Shown: positions 9,562 through 19,861 of the stretch, one piece after another
Layout: each line of letters begins with the position of its first letter
Position numbering within the stretch: the first letter of the stretch is position 1
Assembly (NCBI GenBank): GCA_021234155.1
Contig: JAJEKV010000044.1
Location: 10,266,777-10,330,776, forward strand
Length of the DNA: 64,000 nucleotides
From: Isoetes taiwanensis
Lineage: Eukaryota; Streptophyta; Lycopodiopsida; Isoetales; Isoetaceae
Reading direction: 5' to 3'
Position numbers and translations under genes: made by a program
Notes under the pieces: generated by a model
Told to the model about the DNA's origin: nothing
Databases searched by the model: none
The model's input: only the letters and a program-made list of their open reading frames with translations

Positions 9562-9716
9562 TGCTGCAACAAATGAGTGGACAAGATTGAAAAATATGCA
9601 ATGTAATGACTTAGAACAAATATCAAAAGCAGACAACATCGATAACAAAGATAATTATATAAAGAGTACCGTTGTTACCGCGAAAAAAACAAAAGATAGC
9701 CACGGAAACCAATGCT

Positions 9717-9856
9717 TTCGACCGCGGGTACACGGTGCGTAATATCGATTAATCTATAACTAATTCCCAACTTAAATCGCACCGTGGCCACGGTGCGAAT
9801 ACTTGTCATTCATCAATTGAATACCAACTAAATTCGCACCGTGCCCACGCCGCCAA
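9717..9856. repeat. Palindrome cluster P5 (three units)
   Basis: Units start near 9717, 9776 and 9833 (59 and 57 bp apart). The middle copy keeps the full core GCACCGTGGCCACGGTGC. The cluster is about 195 bp downstream of the end of the transposase-like gene (minus strand). Confidence 0.8.
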
Positions 9857-10050
9857 CCTAACATATTTTAAACATTATAGTTGCACATCATGGCCAATAG
9901 TTATACATTAATATGAATTTATTCATACAATTGATTCCCAGTATATATCTTCTACCAATGCTCGATCCTTGTGGATCGCCACGCTTTAACTTGTCTCCCG
10001 TGACCGAGCTACACCATATCTGTTTTTTTTTTTCTGCTCAACTTTTCTCC

Positions 10051-12714
10051 TCAATATTCTCGCCAACGTCGTGTCTTGTTTAGCTTTATCTTTTTTTTCT
10101 CTAGCTTGCGGATAATCCTTCTATAGAACCATTGGCACATCATTTGCAATGAGTTACCACCACGAACCTCGATGTTGTGTGAACCTGAAAAAAGCATTCT
10201 TGGCTTGCTTATGTGACTTCTCCATTCCCTGCGTATTCCATATTCCCAAGCTCCCGTACTCTTTGGCAAACCACAAGCCATGGGCGTGAAGTATATGAAT
10301 GTAATGTGTGACATTGCATTCTCCCCATGCTTGTATAAACGACTTCGTGAATTCAGTTACTGCTACTTTGAATTCATCTAACTTTCCACCCACCATTTTC
10401 TTCTCTGCCATCAAAGTTACGGGCATTTTCGGATTACGCCACGCTTTAATTTTCTTTAGTTTTGCCCTCCCACGTGAAGTACGGTCATCTTCTGCTTCCA
10501 GCAAGTCCTTATACCCCTTCCACTTTCCAGTTGGCAATGATCCATTCTTACGTAATTTAGTACAAGGCAGAAATCTTTTCGCTTTCACCCCACCCATAGA
10601 TGGTTTACAAGGAACCTTGCCTCCCTTCTTAGGATCTTGCAGGATTTTATAGTCACCACCATGAAGACCAAGATCAGAAAGCACGTTCTCAACATCTTTC
10701 ATACACTTTTCTCTGGCTGATTGTGGAGACTTATTCCAAGCAAAAAGAATGCTCATGTACACCATCTTATCCACTATTCTTAGAAAGGCATGGAGAGTGC
10801 AAATATGTACTCTCTTCACAGGAATTGCAAGTACGGGGATCAAAGTTTTGTCCTCCTTCTCACGCGTTGGTTCAGCATCCTGGTCACATTCGAGAGTACT
10901 CATTCCCTTCCCCTTATCATCTACCCTAGCATACAAACAGTAAGGACATGCATGGGTAGTCTTACCAGAACCATGTTTCATGTTATACATGCACTTGATG
11001 GTCTTTAGATCAGCAGCCAAATGCCATTCAACCTCGTAATCTCCGTAGCCAGGAACCTGAAGCTTCTCTCCGACTCCATGAGCAGCAATAATAGTAGGAA
11101 TAGGTGTCTGCTGAAAGACCCACTGAAGAACACCATGATTTTCTTCCGGTACTTAAAATATCCCTATCCACCAAATATGGTCCTCTGATTGAACAGAGAA
11201 CTTCCCTTCCTCATTATCAGAATTTGACGCCCTGTTCATTAATGTCAAAGAAACCCTCTCATACTTTTCACCTTTGATCAGTTCCATCTCATCCAACTTT
11301 ATAGCAATTTGGAGTTTCCCTCCACATTCTTCCACTTTCATATCATAGAAGCTTAACCAACGTAAGAAGCATTTTAGAGAGATCCATCCAACAATTATTC
11401 TTCTCGTTAGGAACAAATAGATCATTTCCTGAGCCACCCTTCTTCTTACTTTTCCCGGTGATTAGTGATCCCAAGTGCACGGATGTGGTGATCCGTACAT
11501 CTCTCCCAAATGTTAGGTGGTACTTACGCATTCCTCTTTGTTCTGCTTGCTCTGACATAACTGAGTCTTGGCAGTATGGTCTTCGTAATACCCTGTTGCT
11601 TGATACCATCCTGCAAACATCTAAAGAGAGCAATGTAAGCTTGTCGACTGATACCCACATTGTCACATAATTCTTGCATGCTATCAGCACTTTGACTCTT
11701 TCCCAATTCAGTAAGCACCTGTTCAACAACAACTTTTCTTAAATGGTTAGCTCCAGGAAGCTTCAACATATCTATAACATCATCTTTAGTTACAAGCTTT
11801 TTCAACAAACTAGCCATATTACAAGGTTTTCTCTTCTTCTTTTCAGCCAGAGTAGGATCCATCAGATTTTTAATAGCGTGGATTCTTCTTCTAGAGCCCC
11901 CACCACTAGGGGCAAGTATACTTAGGGCCTTCAGTTCTTTTTTCCTCTCCCTCATGCCCAGTGGTGTCATTTTCAGTCTTTTTAACTTCCTCTCCAGTTT
12001 GTCATTGTCCTCAGAGCATCTCTTCAATCCTTGTTTAAGTGACTCCACCTCCATAAGCAACCTTTGATTGGAAGCTTGCAGTTCTTCTGTATTCTTAGAC
12101 CTGTTGGTTAAGAAATAGTTACACTGTTGGAGGTAATTACAGTGTGCTACCATATTGCAATGCACTCCACACAAATGATTGTACATTGTTCTCAACTGCA
12201 CATCAGAGTTACTTGAAATATTATTGCAATAGCCAAGCAGACCTTGATTACCCTTACAGGCAAAATGAATAAGCCCCGATGGAGAATGAAATTCAGGATG
12301 TCTTCTGGTGATCGGATCGATGGGATACAGTTCCCCACGCGCCCAAAGATCAATATTCATTGCACCAGAAGCTCGAAGAGCATTCTCATCGACCTGTTCC
12401 TTCCGATTATATTGATTTTTGTAGGGCAAGCAGTTCTTGGGCACCTCCACCCGGAATTGGCCTTTCAGTTTCTGTATTCAAAAAAGAATTACTCATTGTC
12501 ATTGCCCGAACTTAATAGAATAGTTACCTCTGCCATAGATCGAATTCAGAGTCGCGTGATCGCTTTCCGAGCTCCACAGTCCGGCGACCAAATTGATACA
12601 ATTCTTTGCCAAAATACGAAGGAAAACTAGAGAATTCCTTCGGATTTGGGCGAGGATTGACATCAAAACTAAATTCGAAATGCCCTCCAAAGCTTTGGCG
12701 CCCAATTGAGCCAT
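10051..12714 (-). pseudogene. Large transposase-like protein gene
   Basis: Start proposed at 12714 (MAQLGAKALEGISN). A short first exon may end at a GTAAC donor near 12527, followed by a TACAG acceptor near 12460, but the phases do not fit perfectly. The frame to 11524 carries a coiled coil (about 12100-11970) and a Lys/Arg-rich stretch. Later segments read KLQIAIKLDEMELIKG (about 11300), VEWHLAADLKTIKCMY with ACPYC (about 10950), LHAFLRIVDKMVYM (about 10760) and GSLGIWNTQGMEKSHKQAKN (about 10210). A frameshift near 10165 leads to QWFYRRI. This order (LDGxxI-like, HLxxDLK, CxYC, LHxxLRIxD, NTQGMEKSH) recalls a family of uncharacterised transposon-like proteins of invertebrates and algae; I cannot name it. 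It is the best candidate for the mobility protein of the 11.9-kb element. Confidence 0.55.
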
Positions 12715-12752
12715 TCTTGAGGTGTCCCGCTCGAAGCTACTCCTTGTAGCTT

Positions 12753-12899
12753 CAGTTCGGTGGGAAGGTGGGGGTACGAGGGATTTAGGCGTAATGAGTA
12801 AAACAACAAGTAATAATGACGTTTACCAGGTTCGGTTGCTCCAGGGCTGAGGTTCGGTTTAGGTTCGTGGGAGCTTTTTGCCCATACCTGCAGGTTCGG
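12753..12899 (+). repeat. Right subterminal repeats (AGGTTCGG)
   Basis: AGGTTCGG at 12828, 12850 and 12892, with variants CAGTTCGG at 12753 and AGGTTCGT at 12861. All lie 70-215 bp inside the right end and in the same orientation as the left copies. Confidence 0.45.
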
Positions 12900-12960
12900 G
12901 TACCAACTAAAATCCAAATTTGGGAAGGGCTTACAAGGACGTTAATAGACTCCACCAAAC

Positions 12961-12972
12961 CTCTAATGGTAA
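12961..12972. repeat. Right end of the 11.9-kb element: terminal inverted repeat plus target repeat
   Basis: CTCTAATG (12961-12968) is the reverse complement of the left end, followed by GTAA (12969-12972), the same 4 bp as outside the left end. Confidence 0.6.
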
Positions 12973-12977
12973 GAGCT

Positions 12978-13733
12978 TCAACTGTTGGAAAGCAGCTTCC
13001 GCATGGGAATTCCAAGCCCAAGTGGATTCATCACCCGTGAGTTTATGAATGGAATCAGCATAGCTGCACGTCCAGGAATGAAGGTGGAACAGTAATATAC
13101 CTTACCCAGGAAGGAACGTGTCTCTTTGATATTAGAAGGTGCTTGAGTCTTAAGCACACAACTGATTTTAGCAGGATCCGTGGTGATACTGTCTTTACTA
13201 AGCACATGACCCAACAGAACACCTGAGGTGACACAAAATGTGCATTTCTCAGGATTGAGACTAATGCCAGACTCATCACATTTCTGAAAGACAAGCTCTA
13301 ATTTATTCAGGTGATCATCCATGGAACTGTAGGCTGAAAAGTCATCTTGAAAGATCTGGAGAAAGGGTTTCTCCTTCATATAATCGTGAAAAACCGAGAG
13401 CATGATGCGTTGAAACGTGGATGGAGAGTTGGATAAACCAAAAGGAACCACCTTGTAGGCAAAAGTGCCCCATGGGGTGGTAAAGGTAGTCTTGAGTTGA
13501 TCTGCCTCTTTGATTGAAATTTGATTGTAGCCTGAAAAACCATCCATGAAGGAGTACATTTCATGACCAGCAACCTCTTCCAGAACCTGGTCTGTGAAGG
13601 GAAGCGGGAAGTGATCACGCTCCGTGGCCTGATAAAGTTTGCGATAGTCCACGCAAACACGGATCTTACCATTGTGTTTGAGAGCAATGACGATGGGGCT
13701 CACCCATTCAGAATGTTTGACCTCATAAATCAA
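12978..13733 (-). pseudogene. G1 reverse transcriptase
   Basis: Ty3-type RT motifs in order: WVSPIVIALKHNGKIRVCVD, DHFPLPFTDQVLEEVAGHEM, SFMDGFSGYNQI (first catalytic Asp), VVPFGLSNSPSTFQRIM, and FQDDFSAYS at the active site, where YxDD is replaced by FQDD. The thumb and connection begin with RSFLGKVYYCSTFIPG. Near 13040 the frame shifts. The correct frame continues TWAWNSHAEAAFQQLKLL until the insertion end at 12972. It is preceded by the protease frame with a stop between them. This enzyme copies element RNA into DNA. Confidence 0.9.
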
Positions 13734-13741
13734 GCTTGCGG

Positions 13742-14962
13742 CTAAGAGTTTGTCAATTTCGGCTTTGACACGGTCACAGTAATTGGGGTTGAGCCAGTAC
13801 TGTCATTGCTAGACAGGACGTGCATCTGGTTTGGTAGAAATGGTGAGTTCCCCAAGTCTGTATTGATACCTCGAAGATCTTTATAGCTCCAGGCAAAAAT
13901 ATGTTTGAATTTTTTGAACAGCGTGATGGCGCGTGCGCGATAGTTGGACGGAAGATTGGCAGCGAGGCGGACGGGCTGATTGTTACCAACGTCCACAATC
14001 TCCACCTCAGGAGTGTGAATGTGTAGAACAACTTCCGTGTCTTGGACAACATGAGCAGGAGGTTGAAACATGACGGGAGGAGCTGCACTTTGTGTCGTGA
14101 AGAAAAGCGGTTGCTGAGCGTCATCAAGCAGTGGTTGCTTCATGACGGCATGTACGTCCATCGTTTTGGGAGGAAGTTCTGTGGCTGAAAAATGGGCAAG
14201 ACATTGAATTCTATTGCAAAGAGCCAGGTATGGGTCGAGTAGAGCGGCCACAGCCTGGTTCTGATCCAGAGTCATCTCACCCCAAGGATCAGCATATTCA
14301 GGGTAGGATGAAAGAGGCAGACTCGCGGGTGGAGCCTGAACATGATAGATATTTTGTGCGTCTTCCGAATCAGTGTCGGAGAGAGAGGGTTCGGCATGTT
14401 CAACAGAGATGATCTTGCCTGTTTCCAAATCCATGGTGGCATTGAGATGACCATCTGTAATGACGAGCTGGTCCGTGGCCCAATAATGAATATTTTTTGC
14501 CTGACGGAGAAAAGGTCTGCCTACCAACATTTCATAATCACCGGGATCTTCGCCGGCTTTCCAAACACCAAATTCCAAAGGGAATCTGAGTTCTCCTATG
14601 TTGATATGAAGAAGGGGTGTGATGCCTTGAGGGCGCGTGATATGACCATTGGCCAACTTGATGTCATAGGGGGCACGGTAAAGTTGTTTGATGCCTAATT
14701 GCTTTCTGAGCTTATCAGTAATAAGATTGACAGCACTGCCTCCATCTATTTGAACATGATTGACTTGTTGATTGCCCACCGTGGCATGTACCGTGGGTGT
14801 GGAGGTAGCCACTGCTCCAGTCAGAACAGTGGGAAGGGGTAACTGGTCCTTGAGAGCAGGACAAAGTTTCAAAATTGTGGCAAGACTCAAAGGGATTTTG
14901 ATCTTTGCGAGTTCTTCTTGGAGTTCCAAAGGAACATGAGAAAACGGATCAGCAGGATCCAA
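13742..14962 (-). pseudogene. G1 aspartic protease and flanking pol region
   Basis: 406-codon frame. The retroviral-type protease has its active site as IDGGSAVNLITD (D-G-G-S instead of the common DTG/DSG, a variant seen in plant Ty3 elements), and MLVGRPFL further on. A long acidic, Pro-rich linker toward RT includes SLSDTDSEDAQN. Protease cleaves the Gag-Pol polyprotein. The frame ends with a stop a few codons before the RT frame. Confidence 0.8.
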
Positions 14963-15037
14963 GGGAGCGGAAGTCTGAGGTAAAGAAGCAGAAAATTCGT
15001 TGAGAAGCTCTACCTCTGCAGCAATATTAGGATATGT

Positions 15038-16430
15038 CTAAGAGCGTGGATTGTGAGATGACGGAGGTGCGTCATGACGCTGCTGAGCTCGGGTGGTTGC
15101 GTGAACATTTGCAAGCGTTCGGCCTTCAGCAGCCTGCATGAGGTTGAGGATACTTTGTCTTACCTTAAGCAGGACATGAGGCATGAGTTTATCCAAATCT
15201 AGTGCAAAGTGGACCTTTTTGGCTTCATCATGAGGGATCGTGTCGACTGCAAAAGCAGGTTGCGTGTCATGAGGGATGATGGTCAAGGGGCGTGAAGCCC
15301 TGGTCTGGCGTGAAACCAGACCAACCCAATTTGACGGTTGCACTGGAGGATTTAGAGCTTGGTAAATTTCTTCCTGTGCTTGTTGATCCATAGGAGGTGT
15401 GGATGAAGGAGCTGGTTGATACCTTTGTTGTTGTGGCACTCGTGGTGGCTTCCTTAGAACAGGACGAGGGCCTTGTTTGCCATTAACGATCCAAAGTTGA
15501 TAGGTCGTGAGGCGTATTGAAGTGGTTTGATTCGTGCCTGGAAGTTGGACTTGAACCTGAGGAAGTTGAGGGCACGCCATGGTGGTATGACCCCATTTCA
15601 GACAATGATAACACTGAGCTTTGGAAGGATCAAAAGGGGGGCGGTTGCCTTGTCCTCTTGACGGCTGAGATTGCTGAGATTGTGGATACTGTTGAAGTGG
15701 TTGAGCTTGAAATTGCTGAGGTTGGTATGACGTTTGTTGCTGAGGCATGGTCTGGACCTAAAAAACCATCTTTTGTCAGAAAGGTGTAGGATGAGTACGA
15801 GTACATTCTTCCGTAGCATGATTGCACATGTTGCAACGTTTACAATGAGGAGGACCATTTGAGGAATTGCACTCGTTGGCCAAATGGCCTTGATATTTGC
15901 AGATGTGGCACCAAATTTGACTGCGTTGAGGATTAGAGTGTTGAGGCTGAACTGCAGTCTGAGGAACCATGATAGGAGGGATGAAGGATAGCTCTTTGAG
16001 GGCCACGCCATGGGAGGAAACATTAACTGAATGATTGACGAGTTCGATGGCCTGCTCCAAAGTCTTGGGGCGCAGGTATTCAATCATGAGACGAATAGCC
16101 GGAGGAAGTCCCTGTAGAAACTAGACGAGGATCTAGCTTTGCATGGGGTACTCTTGAAGTTTGCTGAGGAGGATGTGAAGATGATCCGCAAAATCCTGGG
16201 CTGACTCCGTGGGCTCTTGCTGAAGATCATTGAGTTGCTTGAGAAGAAGTTGATCATCATCTGTGGTGCCATAATGAGAAAGGAAAGCAGTTTTTATTTC
16301 TGTCCAGTTCTGTTTCCAATGGCTTTTGTTTGCCATGAGCCATTGATGAGGGGATCCACGCAGCGTGGTGGAAAAGATGTGGAACTTCAGTTGAGGTTGA
16401 GCGTGACCATTTAGGACAGCCAGAGCCTCA
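15038..16430 (-). pseudogene. G1 gag, capsid and nucleocapsid part
   Basis: Three minus-strand frames (16133-16336, 15776-16087, 15038-15748) read as one Gag once stops are ignored. The capsid part has MANKSHWKQNWTEIKTAFL and AQDFADHLHILLSKL. Three CCHC zinc knuckles follow: CHICKYQGHLANEC, CKRCNMCNHATEEC and CYHCLKWGHTTMAC, then a Gln/Pro-rich tail. Several interrupting TAG/TAA codons sit where a Gln fits (for example twice near 16120-16135). Gag packages the element RNA. Three knuckles are more than the usual one or two. Confidence 0.8.
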
Positions 16431-16432
16431 AA

Positions 16433-17134
16433 TTATTCCATGTGGGCTTGAGCACTTTGATCCAATGGTTTGCCTTTAGTACTGCCAAAAGTGGGATAGG
16501 TCAGTTTGAGAGTCTGAAAAGAAGATTGTGACGGACCTTGCGCATAGAGCGGCTGAGTAGGAGGAGGAACATAATGAGGTGGAACAGCCATAGTCTCTGT
16601 ATGGTGTGGCAGAGGTGCAGAAAAACCTTGAGAGTCTGGAAAAGGAGCATCCTGTGGGGAAGGACCTTGAGAGCCTTGTTCGTGAGGTTTGAGATCACTG
16701 AGAGTGTAAACTGGAAGAGTATGTTGAAAAGAAGGGGATTGGGGATATGTCTGAACCTGGGGAGGGCCGAAAGAGACATGGGGATAACCCAGTCCTCCAG
16801 GGGGAGATGCTGGTTGTGAAGGCAGAGGAGTATGGCCAGAGGAGATATGAATGTAGGCACTCTCTGGAGTGTGGAAATAAGATGGAGGGGGCTGAACAGG
16901 TGTATGATGGGGTGACTGAGGTTGTGAACAATGTTTACACGCTGGAGGAGAGCCAGGACGAGAGTGAACACGAGGAGTAGGTGGCGCCGACTGAGCTCGT
17001 GAGCGAATATGGCCTCCCTCAATATCATAACCAGTGTCATACATATCTCGAGCAACTTCGCGACGTTGATGGCGCTCCAAACGAGACGCCGTCTGGCAAA
17101 GGAGTTCCTCTGGAGTGAAAGCACGAGCAGACAT
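16433..17134 (-). pseudogene. G1 gag, N-terminal Pro/Ser-rich part
   Basis: The start is the ATG at 17132-17134 (MSARAFTPEELLCQ), 220 bp downstream of the primer site. An upstream in-frame extension to 17425 is open but lies in LTR and leader sequence. The product is rich in Pro, Ser, His and Gln (PPPSYFHTPESAYIH, PLPSQPASPPGGLGYP), typical of a disordered Gag N-terminus. It ends at a TAA at 16433, where the downstream frame continues FEALAVLNG, so the stop is probably a mutated Gln codon. Confidence 0.7.
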
Positions 17135-17350
17135 TGTAAAAGAAAGAAGGAAAAGGAAATCGCACCGGCAAATGGGCATGGTGTTTGGGGTCCGGGTTCG
17201 AACTCCTCGCAAGATGACCCTCTGTGAGGACCCTTGGATCAAACAGGAGAATCCGGTAGCTGTGTCACGCGGGATTTGCAAAAGAAACAAAGGAAAAGGA
17301 AAAAGAGAGAGAACAAAAGAAAACAATGAGAACACAATGATGAGAACAAA

Positions 17351-17363
17351 CTCTTTGATATCA
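17351..17363 (-). other. Candidate G1 primer binding site
   Basis: TGATATCAAAGAG on the minus strand begins 1 bp after the LTR end and resembles the initiator-Met primer site TGGTATCAGAGC used by many plant LTR elements (9 of 13 positions). Confidence 0.4.
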
Positions 17364-17364
17364 A

Positions 17365-17726
17365 TGATGATACATGAGCTCTCGCAGTAGAGAGAAACAG
17401 AATGGAGACAAGACCAAAAACTCATCTAGCCTGTGAATGCTAGCTCTACTCATATATATAGTACAATGGCCTTTGGCCCAATATAGATACTCTGTCGGAT
17501 CTCAGTGCCGACTCCTGGAAGGAGGCCTGATTTGCAGGAGTGTTGGCGGTGCCTCTTGAGGTGCCTGAAATCACGCTTCCCGATCTTTGCCGTGGCTCAT
17601 CACTTTGTCCGTTTCTCTCGCCTCTTCTTTGGCCCGGTGGTCTTCGGGCTGGGCTTTTGACGACTGCCCTGCACCTGACATTAGATCCTTGTTCTTGACC
17701 GGGTCCGTGGTGTGCATGAATAGTCA
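17365..17726 (-). repeat. G1 5' LTR (about 362 bp)
   Basis: On the minus strand it starts TGACTATTCATG and ends ATCATCA, giving the usual TG...CA ends. A TATA box (TATATATATG, minus) lies at 17451-17460. The primer site follows immediately. The partner LTR is outside the window, so the exact ends rest on these features only. Confidence 0.5.
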
Positions 17727-18350
17727 TGTACCAGGACGTACAGGACTAACACTATGGTGGCAGGTTATCCACAGATGCCTGTGTGTTAATGCCTTCCGAC
17801 ACCGCTATGATCCTCCCATACCGGCAATATGCCCGCTCTACTTTTCAGACGTTGGGACTCTTGAGCACTGTCTCTTTGATTATCCAGAGGTTCAACCAGC
17901 GTGGTCCTGGCTACAAGGTTTGTTTAACAGTATATTGAACTGCAGATGCATCCTCTTGGCATCCTATCCCAATGCATGCCCCAGCTAAACAGAGGGCATT
18001 CCATCTCAGTTTTGGTTGGCTCCTGTGGTTGATATGGGAACGTCGCAGACACCACATCTTTCAAGGCATTTATTTATCTGCACGTGGTGTTCTTACGGTG
18101 GCCCAGAAAAAGGTACTGACAGCCTACAGTGTTCCTCCCTTGAATTAGAAATGATGGAACGCATCTGGATTCAGTATCTTTGAATTGATTCTTATCGTTA
18201 CTCTCCTATTTTAGAGTAAGTACATCGTGCTCCAGGCTCATGCTCCTGTAGCACCTTTTTGTGCTTACACAGTTAGATGAGACATGTAAATTTTGTACTT
18301 TTTATCTGATTAATAAACCTTTTGGCTTTCATCCTTCAAAAAAAAAAAAT
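17727..18350 (+). mobile_element. LINE 3' end (zf-RVT C-terminus, 3' UTR, poly-A)
   Basis: The plus strand encodes a zf-RVT-like end: ICPLYFSDVGTLEHCLFDYP with AWSWLQGLF, then FGWLLWLIWERRR and IFQGIYLSARGVLTVAQKK to a TAG near 18147. A 3' UTR with AATAAA at about 18312 and an A-tract at 18338-18349 follows. The tail CCTTCAAAA resembles the minus-strand LINE end at 62.84 kb. It is the 3' part of an L1-type plant LINE, interrupted on its 5' side by the LTR of G1. Confidence 0.75.
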
Positions 18351-18359
18351 ATCAACTAA

Positions 18360-19520
18360 TTAACATACTGATATAAGATTTTTATACAAATCAAAAACAC
18401 AAAAAACATTAGAAATATCCACACCATTTCCTTGCAAATCAAATAATTGCAGTATCCCTTTTCCCGTTACTTCCTGCAAGTGTCCATTTCCTAACTCTGC
18501 ATGGCTCAAATGTTTACTGGAACAAACATTAGCCAGAAGATCAGCAGATTTCACTATTAATCGTTCGGCTCCACTATCAACTCTAAATGCATCAGTCTCA
18601 TAATTAGAAAAGCATTCATTAATTTCACAAGTTGATAGGATAAATGGTTTTATCTCTTGATTGTCGTATTCTTTCTCAAAATTCTGCGCAACATCCACCT
18701 CTCAAGTTATATTAACTCTTGATGTTCCTCTTCTTCCCCTTCCCTTGATAAACTACCTCTTCCCCTTGATATATAACTCCCTCTTTCAGCTCCTCCTCTT
18801 CCCTTACTATAATTTTTGGGGTTAGATAATGTGGTAGAGATATGCCCCAATCCTCCACAATTGTAACAAGACATCTCTTTTGATTTTGGACAATCAATTT
18901 TTAGATGTCCAATTTCATGACAATAATAACAGTTCTTTGATTAATCCCTTTAACCATATTACCTTTTGCTTTTCCAGTAAACAGTACTTCAGAACTCTCT
19001 TCTTCCTTAATGACTACCCTCTTTTGCTCAAGTTTCGTTCTTACCAATCTTTCTACATTATCACAATCTCGGTTGTCCTTCTAATTAAGGTGGATAATAC
19101 ATCATACCTTGAAAATGCACGTGATATAGCCAACACTTGAAATTCATCACTTAGTCTAGCCCCAACTGCATCTAGATTCAGCAAAAATATTATCCACCTT
19201 GGCAAAAAAATCTATGATGTTTTCATCTTCCGCATATTTTAATTGTCTTAATTCCTTATCTAACACATCCAATTGTGACAATGATTTCCTTTCATAGTTA
19301 TTAATGAGATATGACCACATTTGTTGAGGATTCATACCACACATTCTTAACAATACACTAGGACCAACTTTGCATGATATAATTCCTCTAGCTTTTCTAA
19401 TTTTACTATCTGAATAAACACTGCTTGCACTAAACTTTCTTTCTTACCGGTACCATCAGTTGGCTTGCGTTCACCTTCACTAATCTTCATTTTTTTCAAC
19501 TTTGCCAAGATCTCCTTCAA
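18360..19520 (-). pseudogene. Ty1/copia gag and start of pol (truncated)
   Basis: Minus-strand pieces in order: start near 19490 (MKISEGERKPTDGTGKKES), Gag UBN2-like segment WSYLINNYERKSLSQLDVLD and DFFAKVDNIFAE (19156-19353), zinc knuckle CYNCGGLGHIST (about 18855), Arg/Gly-rich region, then protease FRVDSGAERLIV (D-S-G active site) and NVFCVFDLYKNLISV (18360-18698). At least three frameshifts are present. The element stops at 18360 against the LINE poly-A, so its pol is missing or displaced. Confidence 0.8.
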
Positions 19521-19745
19521 ATCCTTTCCTTTTCTTATTCAATAAACAAGGTGCAAAGCACACTGTGGATTGCCCCCAAAATGCTATTATGAATAAAGCT
19601 TTATAAATGTATCTTCATGCGTCTGGTCGTTTTCTTGATTCTCATTCGAAAAAAGATCAGATAAATCCTGAATCATTCAATTTTTTTTCGAGAAGAAACA
19701 AAAAAACCTTTAATCATTCAGAGTTTGATCATAGCATATCCAAGC

Positions 19746-19820
19746 AAGGTGCAGCGCAATTCGGTAGCGCATCCGCTCCGGGCGCAGAGGGTCATAGGCC
19801 CAAACCCCGCCACCCCGAGT
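19746..19820 (+). pseudogene. tRNA-Pro-like pseudogene (organelle type)
   Basis: AAGGTGCAGCGCAATTCGG and TAGCGCATCCG give a D-arm with GCGC/GCGC stem. The anticodon loop TCCGGGC has CGG where mitochondrial trnP has TGG. The 3' end CACCCCGA fits a Pro acceptor. The T-loop has lost TTC, so it is not functional. Similarity to plant mitochondrial or plastid trnP is from memory. Confidence 0.4.
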
Positions 19821-19861
19821 CAAGTCAACAAAACAAATAAGTGAGTCAAAAATGAAAATCA

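Larger units (their letters stand above)
1057..12968. mobile_element. 11.9-kb gene-bearing DNA element inserted in G1 (candidate giant cargo transposon)
   Basis: What is seen: the pol frame of G1 breaks at 1052 and resumes at about 12973. The intervening DNA starts with CATTAGAG and ends with CTCTAATG, a perfect 8-bp inverted repeat, with GTAA directly repeated outside each end. Beyond the 8 bp the inverted similarity continues weakly. AGGTTCGG-like motifs occur near both ends. The interior holds many gene-like stretches, all degraded, with shared promoter features and palindrome clusters between them. A transposase-like gene lies at the right end, starting about 250 bp inside. Inference: an autonomous class II element carrying cargo genes. 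I cannot assign a superfamily; a 4-bp duplication is known for Sola and Ginger. A nested pile of smaller insertions, or an endogenised large DNA virus, is not excluded. Confidence 0.6.
1..17726 (-). mobile_element. Ty3/gypsy LTR retrotransposon G1, split by an 11.9-kb insertion and cut by the left edge
   Basis: Read on the minus strand, the order is LTR (17365-17726), primer site, gag, aspartic protease, reverse transcriptase (to about 12978), then RNase H (from about 1052) and integrase (to 1). This is the Ty3/gypsy order. The RT ORF loses its pol frame at about 12970 and the missing connection and RNase H resume at 1052, so the two parts are one element with foreign DNA between them. The 3' LTR is outside the window. 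Several frameshifts and in-frame stops show it is dead. LINE sequence begins right after the 5' LTR at 17727, so G1 probably landed in a LINE. Confidence 0.9.

Noticed and set aside
1057-12968. Firm call of an endogenous giant virus
   Set aside because: Gene density, histone-like gene and 3' hairpins are suggestive, but no major capsid, packaging ATPase, DNA polymerase or viral transcription factor is recognisable, and there is a transposase-like gene with transposon-style ends.
18360-18698. Independent host aspartic protease gene
   Set aside because: The DSGA motif is followed by copia-typical text and preceded by a copia zinc knuckle and Gag, so it belongs to a copia fragment.
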